Assembly (NCBI GenBank): GCA_005408345.1
Contig: SEMN01000325.1
Span: forward strand, 496,001-560,000
DNA length: 64,000 bases
Direction: 5' to 3'
Source of the DNA: Macquaria australasica
Lineage: Eukaryota > Chordata > Actinopteri > Centrarchiformes > Percichthyidae
The position numbers and the translations under genes are program-made. Under the pieces are notes generated by a model. The model had not been told where the DNA came from. It saw nothing but the letters and a program-made list of their open reading frames with translations, and searched no databases. Within the stretch, counting starts at the first letter, position 1. Every line of letters starts with the position of its first letter. Shown in pieces: positions 45,528 to 56,690 of this stretch.

Positions 45528-48070
45528 CTTTAACCTTTGAGTCCACAATCCTGCTAATGGAGTACCTCTACCACTCCTACTACTTAGATTTCTCTAACAT
45601 TTTGATTGCCTGACTTTTACTTGTTTTACAGTTTTACACTGTGGTAGTGCAATGTGAATAATTCTTTAACAAATGACAAGCAAGAACAGTTTGATGACTG
45701 AATTCTAAAACAAATTAAGGCAACAGTACAGGTACAGTGTTTTGGTAACTCAAACTAAATTTAAGACAGCAGGTGGATTTTCTTACAGCAGTGAAATGAC
45801 CTGTAACCAATTGCTGCCTGGAAGGAAGGAAGCATTCCACATCCGTGTTTTGTAAAGTGGTTGGCAGCAGTTTAAAGTACAGCCAATGAAGGGTTAACAG
45901 CCTAAAATGTGCAAAAACATTATTATGGTTCTTTAAGTGCTTCCTGTGACATACCATCCATGTAGCCCCAGTGGGAAATGAACCCATAGCCCCAGCAGTG
46001 TTAGTCCCATCCTCTACTCAACTTGCCAGCCTTGTTTCTACAGCAGCACTCACCTTGGATGACGGCAGCAGGGTAGCCAGCTTTGAATCTCTGGGTTTAC
46101 AGGTACGGCTGTTTCTCCGTCAAGTCTGTGAAATACTAATTTCCCAGACTGACCGCACCAATCACAGTTCAGATAGACCCTGACTAGACCAATCACAACT
46201 ATGTGCAAAACCTAGTTGCAGAGATCCTGCCACTTATGACATTCCCAAGGTCACAAGACACCCACCCCTCCTCTCTGTCTCTCTCTTCTTCTGTCTCCCC
46301 AGTCATCTTAATTGCACGAGCAGCTATGCAAAGCAGAGTTTAGCACTTAAGCTCTGGAGAGCCGAAGGGAGCAGATTCGGGTGATAGTTGTTTGTAGGTT
46401 CGTCACTATGAGCGACCCCTTTCACATTGTCATTTGATATGTTGTTATAAAAAAAGTTGATTATAGACGCTTTAAACGTAGGCTCACCACTGGCTAACAT
46501 TAGCCTGACAGATAAGAACACACAACATATAACTACAACAACTCTTGAGTTACTGGAAGTCTCTTCTGGTAGAGGTGACCCACTTCACACTTCCAGCTGC
46601 CGGACCGGTCTGTCCACTGATCGCACAAAGAAAAAACTTTTATCAATCCTCCATCAAACCTTTTGTCTTCCTGCAACAACTCAACCTCTTCCGAGATTTC
46701 ATAGCGATTTCAAGAGTCCTTGAGCAAGACTTTGTTTCTGGTTAAACAAAAAGGATCTTACTCTCTAACAAAATGGTCTGTCTCTGTAGGGATCCTTTTC
46801 ATAATGTTGTCAGACACTTAGAATAACAGTCTGAGCCTGTCAGTGGCGAAAACAAGCACTTTTAGTGGACGTACTTTTCACGAGCGCAATTGCCAGCAAG
46901 GATTACATTGCAGCCATTGCAGCCCATTCGCGAATGCCGGTGGAGGCGATCTACTGGACCAGTTCCAAAACTTTTGGTACCTACTAGTCATTTAGACCCC
47001 AGACTTTGTTACTCAGTCTGTTGACCTACAGGCTTACAGTGGAGACTCATTAATGGAAAGGCGCTGTCAGAAACAAAGTAAAGGAACACATTTCATTACA
47101 TGTTGCGCTAGAAAAGTTGTCCAATTCAAACTGAAGTATATTATGTGGAGGGTATACGTAAGGTGTATAGTATACTGAACACCTGGGTGGTGAGCTCTAG
47201 ACATGCACCTGCAATTAAAGAGACCAGGTTTTCTCTGTTACAAAGACTCGAAAGTCAGCATCTGCCATTGTACGTTTACAGGTGAACATGTGCTAATTAT
47301 CAGTAACACAAAGTACAGTTGAGGTTCATCAGAATGTCATTAGATTTGCAGGTATTTGACCTAATAATAAGATAAGATAAGCCTTTATTGTCCCACAGCG
47401 GGGACATTTTTAATGGTGCTAGAAATAAAGTCAGACGATCACCAATCATAACAATTCCACATTTAAATTAAAATCCATCCAATAATTGTTGATACGTTTC
47501 ACTTTGAACCAAAAGGATTAACCTGCTGGTGCCGCTAGATGAAACGTCAGGGGATCACCAAAGTCATTAGGATTGGTTGAATATCTATCTGACTGTCAAA
47601 ATGTGCAAAAATGTTTGATAAGCCTTTCAATAGTTGAGATTTTTCAGTGCAGACCAAAGCAGTGGATGGCTGACAGACATTGCCATCCTTGGAGCCCCAT
47701 CGATAGCATGGCTAAAGAGTGATGGCACTGGATATCCTCTGTACCGGTTTTGCATGAAGTGTGCTCACCTTGGCACAGGTGTGTCAAATTAGGTTGTTTA
47801 TTGGTATGGACTCTATTAAAGGATTTTTCATTTCATTATTCTCTTGAGTGACTGGAATTCGTTTTTTTATACAACATCATAAACTTATTCTGTCTTTAAA
47901 ATCTACCAGATGAACCAGCCTACAACACAGAATGTTCAGCTCTAATTCACCCAGCCATTCAAATACCTCCATGCCTCAGTGAAAGGTAAAACCCTGTATT
48001 TGAGAAACAAATGTGTATTTTCCCTCACTCACCTTGTCTTGTTCTCTGACATAATGTTTTTCAGGGTGGG
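45528..48070. other. Anonymous array DNA, unit C
   Basis: Matches A 11-5900 without its L2 insertions. Several indels shorten it, including loss of the region between about 47815 and the matching TTA repeat. No gene recognised. Confidence 0.5.
47369..47414. mobile_element. Short GATAA-tail LINE/SINE 3' fragment (unit C only)
   Basis: AAGATAAGATAAGCCTTTAT then TGTCCCACAGCGGGGACAT is inserted where A and B read straight through TAATGGTGC. It is the 3' end of a common fish retroelement family, cut to under 50 bp and flanked by TAAT-like repeats. Confidence 0.6.
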
Positions 48071-48593
48071 GGGAAAAAACCAACAGTGTGACGCCTCTGA
48101 TAGTTTGTCAGCCCTTACAAATGTAAAGTCTGAGAAATCCTCAGGCAGATAGGATGTTGTGTTTGAAACCTTTCATGTACTGTTCAGACTGCATAATGAG
48201 GGTTTGGGAGTTTCTTTCCCTTTGGTTCCTGCCCATGTAGGTGTGGAAGGTAATGAGGATGTAGACATATTGGCCAAACAATCGTTAAAATCACAGATAA
48301 TTGACATACAAGTTCCGTTAAGCAAGGCTGAGGTCAAAACAATTAAGGCATATATGCACAAAGTCTGTCAAGAATACTGGGACATCACTGACACAGAAAG
48401 ACATCTTAACAACATACAAAAACGTATGGGAGGAATGCTGGGCAGGAACCGCAGGGAGGAACCAGTCATTACCTGTCTGAGGATAGGACTCACAGGGCTC
48501 AATCAAACACTTCAGAGGATAGGCAAGCACCCAACTGGACTGTGCACACACTGTAATCAACCACATGTTGAGCATGTAACTAGATTGTACTAA
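48071..48593 (+). pseudogene. LINE RNase H-domain remnant, unit C (longest frame)
   Basis: From 48159 a single open frame of 144 residues runs through VPAHVGVEGNEDVDILAK, QVPLSKAEVKTIKAYMHKV and GLCTHCNQPHVEHV to a stop; A and B have a frameshift in the middle (KTIKEHAQ). It lacks the first-Asp motif present in A and B because of a deletion at 48070. It is still only a relic. Confidence 0.75.
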
Positions 48594-48662
48594 CAACTAT
48601 AATGGACAACAATGAAGTTAATATCAGCACTAAAGGAAGCAAAAACATAATATTACATTAGA

Positions 48663-49024
48663 GAGTCTGCTAGGAAAGTCCTCATGGAAAGGGCCTTAGT
48701 CTTTTAATGAACTACATAAAAGTAACAGATATAGCAGAGAGAATTTAGTTCTCAGAAGAAGAACATAAAAGCAAGTCAAAAACAGCACGTGCTGTACAGT
48801 GGCAACATAAAGCCATCTGACGAATAACAAAAACACATTTGCAGAGTCTGCTAGGAAAGTCCTCATGGAAAGGGCCTTAGTCTTTTAATGAACTACATAA
48901 AAGTAACAGATATAGCAGAGAGAATTTAGTTCTCAGAAGAAGAACATAAAAGCAAGTCAAAAACAGCACGTGCTGTACAGTGGCAACATAAAGCCATCTG
49001 ACGAATAACAAAAACACATTTTTT
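48663..49024. repeat. 181-bp tandem duplication at the array's right edge
   Basis: GAGTCTGCTAGGAAAGTCCT starts at 48663 and again at 48844, and the two copies are almost identical over the 181-bp period. The first copy's left part is shared with units A and B; the rest (from CAGATATAGCAGAGAG, 48729) is not, so the break of unit C falls inside the repeat. Confidence 0.9.
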
Positions 49025-50096
49025 TATCTGTTTAATTTTCTACCTATCAACTGTTGGATTAAAAAATGAAAAATCTATAGAAACATATAAGATCATAGAA
49101 ACCTTTCAAACAGTTCCTACAATTCTATTAATTGTCTTTAATAGCACAAATAAATAAACATCGTAATAAGGTAAAGAAAAAGACATTAAATGAAACTTTA
49201 AAAAAGTATCGATGAAATTAACTGAATATTGGTTAAAAAAAAAGATACTGATGAGCACTGATGAAGTAGTTGAAGTAATGTAGTCAAACAGATAACATCA
49301 GTACAAACACTAAGTAGCTAATTTAATTGATTTAAATCTCTTGAAATTCATCTTAAAAGCTATTAAATACAAACTTTATTATTCAAACTGTTACCTCTCT
49401 AAAAATGTTTTATGCTTCTATACAGATGGAAAAAGGGACTCCACCGCTGACTCTCCTGAAGGATCCATACATTTTGGCATTTCAATAATAGAAATAGCAG
49501 TTACAGTTTGATGTCATCCATGCTTATCTCCACATCACAGACGCTTGCTGACTGTGCCTGGTTTTCCAATAGCAAACGCTTGATTTTCCCACGTCCTTTT
49601 ACTGGATGCACATTGTGGTTTTACAGCTGTTGCGTGCTGCCTCTCCTCAAAATAACTGTGCCCAAAATCACTCCCAATTTAATGAAGATTTAAAATGACT
49701 AAACTAAAACAAATTAAACAAAAAATAAAATGAAATACAATACACATTGCTATATACATTTCATTTTTATGCATGCATTTTCTGTCATAATTAAATGAAA
49801 AAACATGTTAAAGACCAAATGGAAGACAGTCAAAGTTAGCGACTAGCTGGTGAACATAGTGGAGCATATGTTCTATTGACTTTGCTTTCCAGGAGCCATA
49901 TGTTTGACAACCCTGGCTATTGCAACAGTAGAGTCAGCCCTTCCTATCTGGATGATGACGACCACGTGTGTCAGCACGTGGCAGCTAGGTATTCAAGACA
50001 AACCTATGTTGTGCTTATCCTTATGCTCACAGCCCATACTCAAGTATTTGAAGCATCGGCAATCCTAAACCCAACAATTACAAAATGTGGATTTGG
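49025..50096. other. Stretch without a recognisable gene
   Basis: AT-rich. A minus-strand exon-like piece, 49501-49601, follows an acceptor (TGCATCCAG) and reads GRGKIKRLLLENQAQSASVC then EISMDDIKL and stop, but I cannot place it in a family or join it to other exons. The plus-strand frame around 49876-50187 overlaps the start of the hAT element and has no signature. Confidence 0.35.
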
Positions 50097-51496
50097 TAGA
50101 GATGGGCGGACAATACTGAAACTCCGAAGCTTGTGTCAGTCTTGTGAAGCGCACTGTGTCGATACTTTGTGTCGGAGCTTGTATTGAATAACCACTACCA
50201 CGTGATTGACGATGTCCGAAGCTTCAGACGTCACTTGTGCTTCACAAAGCGTTTCATTGGTTTGAAAGTCTTGAATGTTTTGGCGCCGAACTAAACTATA
50301 TATGGTGCGTTAATTACAGTCAACATTGTTGGGTTAAGAAGAGAGGAGATTAGTTGTGAGATATGGCGAGTACTACTGGAAAAAGACGTTCAAAAGTTTG
50401 GGAGCATTTTGATCTTGATACTATATACCACCTGGTATATAGACTACTTCTGATGTAGGCAACAACGTTTTATGTGCCGTTGATAATGTATTATGTCAGT
50501 ATAAGATGACATGGTTTGTGTATTAAAAATACAAATATTTAAAGGTTCGGTGTTTGCTGTGCTCCCAAGAGTTGTCCTACAACAACAACACCTCATCCAT
50601 GCTGAGACATCTTCGTGCCAGACATGATGATCACACAGCTCAAACTCATTCAAGAGGGAGAGACATGATGGAACAGCACCTACGCTATGCTTTAAAGACT
50701 GTATGACCAAAGAGAACCACTGGGTGCAGGTCTGGCCTCTCTAAGAACAGACATCAGGCTATTTAGTGCTGAGAAGTATGAGGCAACCCACCAGAGCCTA
50801 ACAGTACTACGGCCATTCCACCAAGCAACTGTTGAGCTGTCAGATGTTTGTTCCATCATGAATAATCTGTCTTTCTGCCTACCTAGGTGTTTGAGCGAAC
50901 CACATGTGGGAAGGTCAGAAGACCCACTGAAGTACTGGGGCATGTGCAATACACTTTACCCACGCATCAAAAGTTGCCTCTCGTGACATGTGAAAGGATT
51001 TTTTTGAAGGGGAAATTGTCAGCCAGAAAAGAAGCCGCCTGAAGCCCAGCACAGTGGACAAAATATTTTTAAATAAAAACCTATGAAATAAAAAAAACCT
51101 TGTGCCATATACTGCCCCTTTCACTTTCCCTCTGTGCACAATCATTCCCCAAATGACTGATGAATCAAACTGCCACTTTGATGTTCATGTTCATGATTTA
51201 TTTTATTGAAGCATGTTGATACATTTACTGCTGCACTATTATACATAAACAAGAACAATTGTAGATCACAATGAACATGCAGCCTTCTATAGACTTTTAT
51301 TGTACACATAGGGGATTGAAACGAGGTGTTGTGCCAGTGCTTTGGTCCCGCTCTTGAATAGCTGCTTTAATTTCTGTATGCCACCAGATGTCACTGGTCT
51401 TGCTGAGAATGAAACCCCGAAGCTTCAAATCTTTTTTGGCACAAATAAAAAAAAAAGCCCCAAAGCTTCATAAGGCTTCATCCGCCTATCAGTACA
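50097..51496 (+). mobile_element. Shrunken hAT transposon
   Basis: Left end TAGAGATGGGCGGACAATAC; right end, inverted, GATAGGCGGATGAAGCCTTA. Both ends carry GGCGGA followed by gaagctt-type motifs. Remains of a BED-type hAT transposase lie between. The centre of the transposase is deleted. I could not define the 8-bp target duplication with confidence. Confidence 0.7.
50363..51080 (+). pseudogene. BED-finger hAT transposase remnant
   Basis: Starts MASTTGKRRSKVWEHFDL, the opening of a BED domain. After an intron-like gap (ending ttaaag at 50544), KVRCLLCSQELSYNNNTSSM then LRHLRARH completes the Cys2-His2-type BED zinc finger used for DNA binding. Further on are pieces of the hAT C-terminal dimerisation region in several frames (DPLKYW, GEIVSQKRSRLKPSTVDKI). 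The DDE/RNase H core is gone and stops interrupt the rest. ZBED-like, not a host gene. Confidence 0.72.
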
Positions 51497-51805
51497 TCAG
51501 ACACCTTGTGACCAAAATATGGCTATATTGTGCTAAGTAAGTCTGAAACAACACAAAAATATTAATAAATGTTCTCACTGTCAGCAATAGCAACTGTTCC
51601 CATCAAAGTAGTGCGTTATGCTGTACTTCCTGTATTTTTCCTGGTGCCCCCTGACCTCTGAGCAAGCGCACTGTTCCGAGAGATGTGAATTGCCCCCTGC
51701 TGTCCTAAGTCTACATCAACAGCAGACTGCATTTTCATATATGCAGCAAAGATGCTGCACACGGGGTCGACAAAATCTTGCACAGAAGGGAGGGAAAACA
51801 CACCT

Positions 51806-51810
<5 letters not shown>

Positions 51811-51838
<28 letters not shown>
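51811..51838. repeat. AC microsatellite
   Basis: Fourteen AC units. Confidence 0.95.
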
Positions 51839-51972
51839 TGAGGGGGAGGAGACAACAAGACACAGGTGAAACACTTTAGGGCAATCAGACTGGCAGGAAA
51901 CTTAACAGGACATGGGGAATGACACAAGACACACTACCAAAATAAAACAGGAAACGCGTCACAGGACACAGA

Positions 51973-52242
51973 CTACTTGACGGACCCTGACAGTACCCCC
52001 CCATGGCCGACTCCTGACATCCCAGGATCCGCCGGACCCTGTCGACAACCCCGGCCATGACCTGACGGGCCTGGGTCCTGAGGGTGGTCACGATGGAAAG
52101 CCCGTATAAGTTGTGGGTCAATGATGTTGCTAGTAGACACCCATGACGTTTCCTCTGGACGGTAGCCCTCCCAATTGACCAGGTACTGGAACCCCCGTCC
52201 TCTCCTCCGAACTGCCAGCAACCTCTTGACCGTATAAACAGG
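51973..52242 (-). pseudogene. Chromodomain of the chromovirus element
   Basis: RRRGRGFQYLVNWEGYRPEE then TSWVSTSNIIDPQLIRAFH is the chromodomain fused to the integrase end of chromoviruses, thought to guide insertion by binding histone tails. The aromatic residues around YLVNWEGY are kept. Confidence 0.82.
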
Positions 52243-52423
52243 TCCACCTTCAATGAACCGGGGGTGGCGGGGGTTTGGAGGCAGGGACCAGGGCGCTCTC
52301 CCTCACCGGCTTAATCTGGCTGACATGGAAGGTCGGGTGCATTCTCATAGACCTAGGGAGCCTTCGTCTCAGACACAGGATTAATAACTTTTGACACCGA
52401 GAACGGACCAATAAAATGAGGTG

Positions 52424-53285
52424 CTAACTTACAAGACTTGACCCGCAGGGGAAGATCCCTGGTAGACAACCACAACCTTTGTCCGTAAGCTCGAGCCGGC
52501 CTCCATTTGCGGTCCGCTGCCTTCTTGTAGGCCTCTGAGCTCCACAGCAGTGCCTGTCGGGCCTTCGTCCAGGCTCGGCGACAGCGGCAAACCATGGCGA
52601 GTGCGGAAGGGACTCCCACCTCTTGCTCCAGTGCTGGAAATAGAGGGGGCTGATGCCGAAGACAAACTGAAAAGGTGACATACCAGTAGAACCACTGGGC
52701 AAGGTATTGTGCGCATATTCCACCCAACCCAGCATCTTGCTCCATGAAGAGGGACTCTGGGAGGTCAGACAACGCAACCCAGTCTCGAGAACCTGGTTCA
52801 AACGCTCTGTCTGACCATTAGTTTGGGGATGGTGGCCTGACGTGAGACTGACGGAAGCTCCCAGAAGCTGGCAGAAGGCCCTCCAGAACCGCGCCACGAA
52901 CTGAGGCCCCCGGTCAAACACATTCCTAGGGAAACCATGCACTTGACAGACATGAGTCAGCCCTGACCTCTGCCGTTTCCTTGGCGGAGGGAAGTTTAGG
53001 CAAGGGAATGAATAGAATCATCTTAGAGAACCTGTCCATCACCGCGAGCACAGTGGTATTACCTTCCGAAGGCGGCAGTGCCATGACAAAGTCCAAGGAG
53101 ATGTCCGACCAGGGGCGTGGTGGCACCGGTAATGGGTGCAGGAGGCCGGAACTGGGGGCAGAGGAGGTCTTATTCTGGAACAGACCGTGCAAGCCGCAAT
53201 ATACTCCGTAACGTCCTTCCTCATAGCAGGCCACCAAAACCTCTCGAGTTCTAAAGAGGGTCCTGCAAATACCGGGATAGGAAAA
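52424..53285 (-). pseudogene. Integrase of the chromovirus element, frameshifted
   Basis: Two overlapping frames: the upstream one carries RPWSDISLDFVMALPPSEG with the first catalytic Asp region, the downstream one carries FDRGPQFVARFW with the second Asp and HHPQTNGQTERLNQVLE with the catalytic Glu. A frame break lies near 52935. Integrase would join the element's DNA to the host chromosome; this copy is broken. Confidence 0.82.
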
Positions 53286-53509
53286 AAAGAAAAGCATGAG
53301 CCCAGGTAATTACTTGTCCCCTTAACTCGGGGGGTACAAACAGTCTGTTATGAGGTACTCCTCAGGTACTTGAATCTCCCGGATAGCGTCTCACTGTATT
53401 CTCCACCTCCCACGTGATGGCTCCCACAAAACAGGACTCAGATTCCTGGAACCAGGACAATAGGACAGGGAGAAATTGAAGCAAGAAAATACAACAAATA
53501 CAAATCTAG

Positions 53510-53665
53510 TTAACATGTCCCAAAGGACTTCATTCACTAGAGCCTGGAATACAGCGAGTGCATTGGTTAACCCAAAAGGCATGACCAGATACTCATAATG
53601 ACCACTAGGGGTGTCAAAATCAGTCTTCCACTCACCCCCCCCCCCTGATTCTGAGCAAATGGTAT
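53510..53665 (-). pseudogene. Reverse transcriptase fragment of the chromovirus element
   Basis: KTDFDTPSGHYEYLVMPFGL then TNALAVFQALVNEV is the thumb-side motif of Ty3/Gypsy reverse transcriptases (YEYLVMPFGLTNAPA.FQ). The catalytic YxDD part is not present. Confidence 0.75.
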
Positions 53666-53925
53666 GCATTGCGCAAGTCCAGCTTAGTAAACACCTTCGC
53701 CCCTTGTAGTAGTTCAAAACAGGAGGAAATCAAAGGCAGGGAGTACCTGTTCTTGATGGTGATGTCACAGGAAGTCAGTCCGATCAGGCAGAGGTATCCA
53801 AAACACTAGGCAAAACTCACAGGTCCAAAACACAAGCGAGGGTTCACAAACACAAGGGATATGCACAAAAGAAAAATGCTGACACAGGACACAGACTACT
53901 TGACTTGACGGACCCTGACAGTGTT

Positions 53926-54284
53926 GTGCTCTCAATTGTGGGTCATACAGATTCTGATGATCCCACCATCACCCCGTCAGTCTCTGAAAAGATCCCTGCT
54001 CAACATCCTTGACGGGGCTATTTCAGAAATGGAAAACATATTTTCCAAGAAGAATGTGAACCTAACCTAACCTATCCAGTCTTGTACCCAAATCTTACTT
54101 ATGCTGAAACACATATTTCTTCATGTATGCAGACATAAATAATAGCTGATGCAACCCAATCCAGGAGCGAGTTGCACCAGCTGTTCGTCTGGTCAAACTT
54201 AACCTAGTTATAATTTAAGTGGAGTGTAGGTTTACACATCACCAAATTAAAACGGGCTACACCATGCCTTCTTTGCCATAAACA
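53926..54284. other. Stretch without a recognisable gene
   Basis: No coding or repeat signature beyond a short CCTAACCTAACCTA run near 54060, too short to call telomeric. Confidence 0.4.
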
Positions 54285-54790
54285 GGAAGTGGCTTATATC
54301 TGGACTGTACATTGTCCAAAACGCCCCAAACTTGCCATGTTTCATGACCCCCCCGCCCTGAAGGCGTCTACATGTAAATGTTTTGCCACAGTCATAGCAC
54401 CACCTGGTGACGGCAGGAAATGACACGTTTTATAGTCTAACATGCAGCAGCTTCCCTCTGCTCTCCTCTACCTGTCTGTCTGTTGTAGCTGACATCTTGG
54501 GGACACACACATGCACACACGCATGCTGTCCTGTGTTTTCCTTCGCCGCCAAACAGGAAGTGGTTTATAACTTCACTGTACATTGTCCTAGAGGCCCCAA
54601 ACTTCCCATGTTTCGTGACCCCCCCGCCCTGAAGGCGTCTACATGTAAATTTTCAGCCACAGTCAAAGCGCCACCTAATGACGGCAGGAAATGACACATT
54701 TTATTGTCTGATGTGTTGTGAAGCGGCGGATGCTGCACTCCCCGACGCACACAGGTGTGCGAGGGCCCGTTCATCGCTGCTTACAGCTTT
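54285..54790. repeat. Two copies of an AACAGGAAGTGG-type interspersed repeat unit
   Basis: 54285-54440 and 54553-54715 share AACAGGAAGTGG, TGTACATTGTCC, GACCCCCCCGCCCTGAAGGC, GTCTACATGTAAAT and GACGGCAGGAAATGACAC. The second is followed by GAGGGCCCGTTCATCGCTGC, another part of the same widespread fish repeat family. No gene. Confidence 0.65.
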
Positions 54791-54959
54791 AATTCTTATT
54801 ATTCCTCCTATCTATTCTTATTTACCATTTTATTTCATTGTTTTATTCTTTGCTTAATTAAATATACAAAAGACAACGGCTTGTTGGATCTTCATTTTAT
54901 TTGCTCACTTCTTCAAAGAAAATACACAATTTCTACCACAGTTGCTACGAGCCATTCGG

Positions 54960-55411
54960 TCCCTATATAAGCAAAGTGAGAGCTGCGTCTGTATTCTCAG
55001 CACCAATTCTGTTTGTGATATTCATGGGCAGGATCTCACGCCACAGCTGGGGGGAGGAGAGTGTCCAGAACTGCGTCAGAATTGGCTTCATCAAACTGTG
55101 ACCATCAGCGTGCACTGGGGTGGCTTGCAGCTGAATGTGAAGTGTTTGGGATGAGAGTCAGCACCTCCAAGTCCGAGGCCATGGTTCTCTACTGGAAAAC
55201 GGTGTATTGGCCCCTCTGGGTTGGGAGTGAGTTACTGCCCCAGACAAGGGAGTTCAAGTATCTTGGGGTCTTGTTCACAAGTGAGGGTAATATGGAATGT
55301 GAGATGGACAGGTGGATTGGGGCAGCATCAGCAGTAGAATGAGATTGCGGATACAAGCGGCCGAAATGAGCTTGCTCCGTAGGGTGACTGGGCTTACCCT
55401 TAGGGATAGAG
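54960..55411 (+). pseudogene. LINE reverse transcriptase C-terminal fragment
   Basis: Frames give FGMRVSTSKSEAMVLYWK, EFKYLGVLFTSEGNMECEMD and WIGAASAV: the thumb region found in a very abundant fish non-LTR family (usually STSKSEAMVL, FKYLGVLFTSEG, RRIGAAS). Stops occur. A small hAT MITE then interrupts it. Confidence 0.78.
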
Positions 55412-55720
55412 CAGTGGTTCTCAACCTTTTTTGGGCCAGCGCCCCCTAACCGTTATCCAGGTCCCTTACCGCCCCCCATCAAATAAAACTCCATTTTCCT
55501 GAGTTGACCTGGAGTTGACACAGTAAAAGGCATGTTGGTGAAATTTTATAGATGATTCTCTGACGCCCCGTTCCTGTGAAGGCAGCATGGAGCTGCGCGA
55601 CAGAAAGCTGACAGAAACACTGAAGTAAAGAGCCGTGGTATGGAAATGATACGCCGTCTCGTCTAATCGCATTGGTGTAAACTGGCAGGTGTTGCAGACT
55701 GTATTTATTGAGAACCACTA
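55412..55720. mobile_element. hAT-type MITE with perfect 8-bp target duplication
   Basis: 309 bp beginning CAGTGGTTCTCAACCTTTTT and ending GAGAACCACTA, flanked on both sides by GGATAGAG (55404-55411 and 55721-55728). The CAGTGGTTCTCAA end is typical of a Charlie-like hAT family. Non-coding. Confidence 0.9.
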
Positions 55721-55797
55721 GGATAGAGGAAGGGAAGTCGGGCTGGCGGCAGCAGATCCGCCTGGCAGATCTCCCAAGCCCAGGGCGCTCTGGTAGA

Positions 55798-55873
55798 GAG
55801 TACGTGGTCCTGGTACTACGCGGTCCTGGTACTATGCTGTCCTGGTACCACGCGGTCCTGGTACCACGCTTCA
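55798..55873. repeat. Short minisatellite, four to five units
   Basis: Imperfect repeats of about 17-18 bp, GGTCCTGGTACTACGC and variants. Confidence 0.75.
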
Positions 55874-56690
55874 TTCTATTAAGCACAGTGTTTTTAAAAT
55901 TCTAAGTACAATGCAGCCTACCAGGACCACGGAACGCGTGTGGCTGCGGCTAACTGTGTGGAGGGTGGGGTGCTTAAGTGTGGGTCCGCCGGTTCGACCG
56001 GTGTGCAAGGTGCTGCGTGTAGGCCCCAGAGGTGGTTGAACAGCCCGGAGGAAGTGCGCCCGAGGATTGGCCTGCCAGAGCCGGGGAGAGGCGGTGTGAG
56101 AGCCCGGTGTTTGTGGCTGTGGCTGTTAGACTGAAGCTAACGGCTGGATGGTCCACCGGATGAATTACGCGCGGCTGTATGTGGGTGTCTGCCCACGGAT
56201 GTGGCTGTTAGACTGAAGCTAACGGCTGGATGGTCCGCTGGATGAATTACGCGTGGCTGTACGTGGATGTCCGCCCCGGGGATGGCCTGCCCAGTTCCAG
56301 GGCACCATATTAAATCAAATATCACGGTCCTCCATAGGCCGTTGCTCGGCGAGTTTTACGCAGAGGAACGCACACTCTCTGCCGGGAAGGCTAAGCTGAT
56401 GCGCCCCTGAAATCTCTGGAGGTGGTGAATCACATCCACAGCCAGCTCCAGGGTGAGCCATGAACGCTGGCCCCTCACGATTTTGACGTTCGGGAAACCG
56501 CTTGACGTTTGGCGTGCTGACAAACGGGGACGTATTTGTTTCACAATTGTCAAATTGACAAAGGGGCCGCTTTCTGACAGGGGGTATGACAGAGGGGCCG
56601 CTTTCTGACAGGGGGGATGACAGAGGGGCAACTTTCTGACAAGGGGGGCGGTGGAAGGGATTTGCTGTTTGGGAAACCGATTCAAATGTG
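55874..56690. other. GC-rich stretch without a recognisable gene, with internal repeats
   Basis: GTGGCTGTTAGACTGAAGCT then AACGGCTGGATGGTCC occurs twice (about 56116-56158 and 56201-56244), with related flanks: a tandem duplication of about 85 bp. The minus-strand frames near 56315-56890 look protein-like in places but show no family motif. Confidence 0.45.
56552..56655. repeat. 34-bp tandem repeat, three units
   Basis: GGGGCCGCTTTCTGACAGGG then ATGACAGA, three imperfect units. Confidence 0.8.

Larger units (their letters stand above)
45528..48729. repeat. Segmental duplication, partial unit C
   Basis: Third, partial copy matching positions 11 to about 6497 of unit A, without either of A's two L2 insertions. 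It is more diverged from A and B than they are from each other. It ends inside the sequence that follows the LINE RNase H remnant, so it has no PAXX and no lectin gene. Its own changes include a 46-bp GATAA-tail insertion (47369-47414) and loss of the start of the RNase H remnant. Confidence 0.88.
51850..53925 (-). mobile_element. Ty3/Gypsy chromovirus-type LTR retrotransposon remnant
   Basis: Order on the minus strand: LTR-like start at 53923, short reverse transcriptase piece, integrase, chromodomain, G-rich tract, then TGTCAGGGTCCGTCAAGTAG at 51991, which begins a second LTR-like copy. The first about 40 bases of the LTR occur at both ends with a small insertion in one. The gag, protease, RNase H and most of the reverse transcriptase are missing. 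Inactive. Confidence 0.8.

Noticed and set aside
54050..54075. CCTAACCTAACC run as an internal telomere repeat
   Set aside because: Fewer than three imperfect units; chance is enough.
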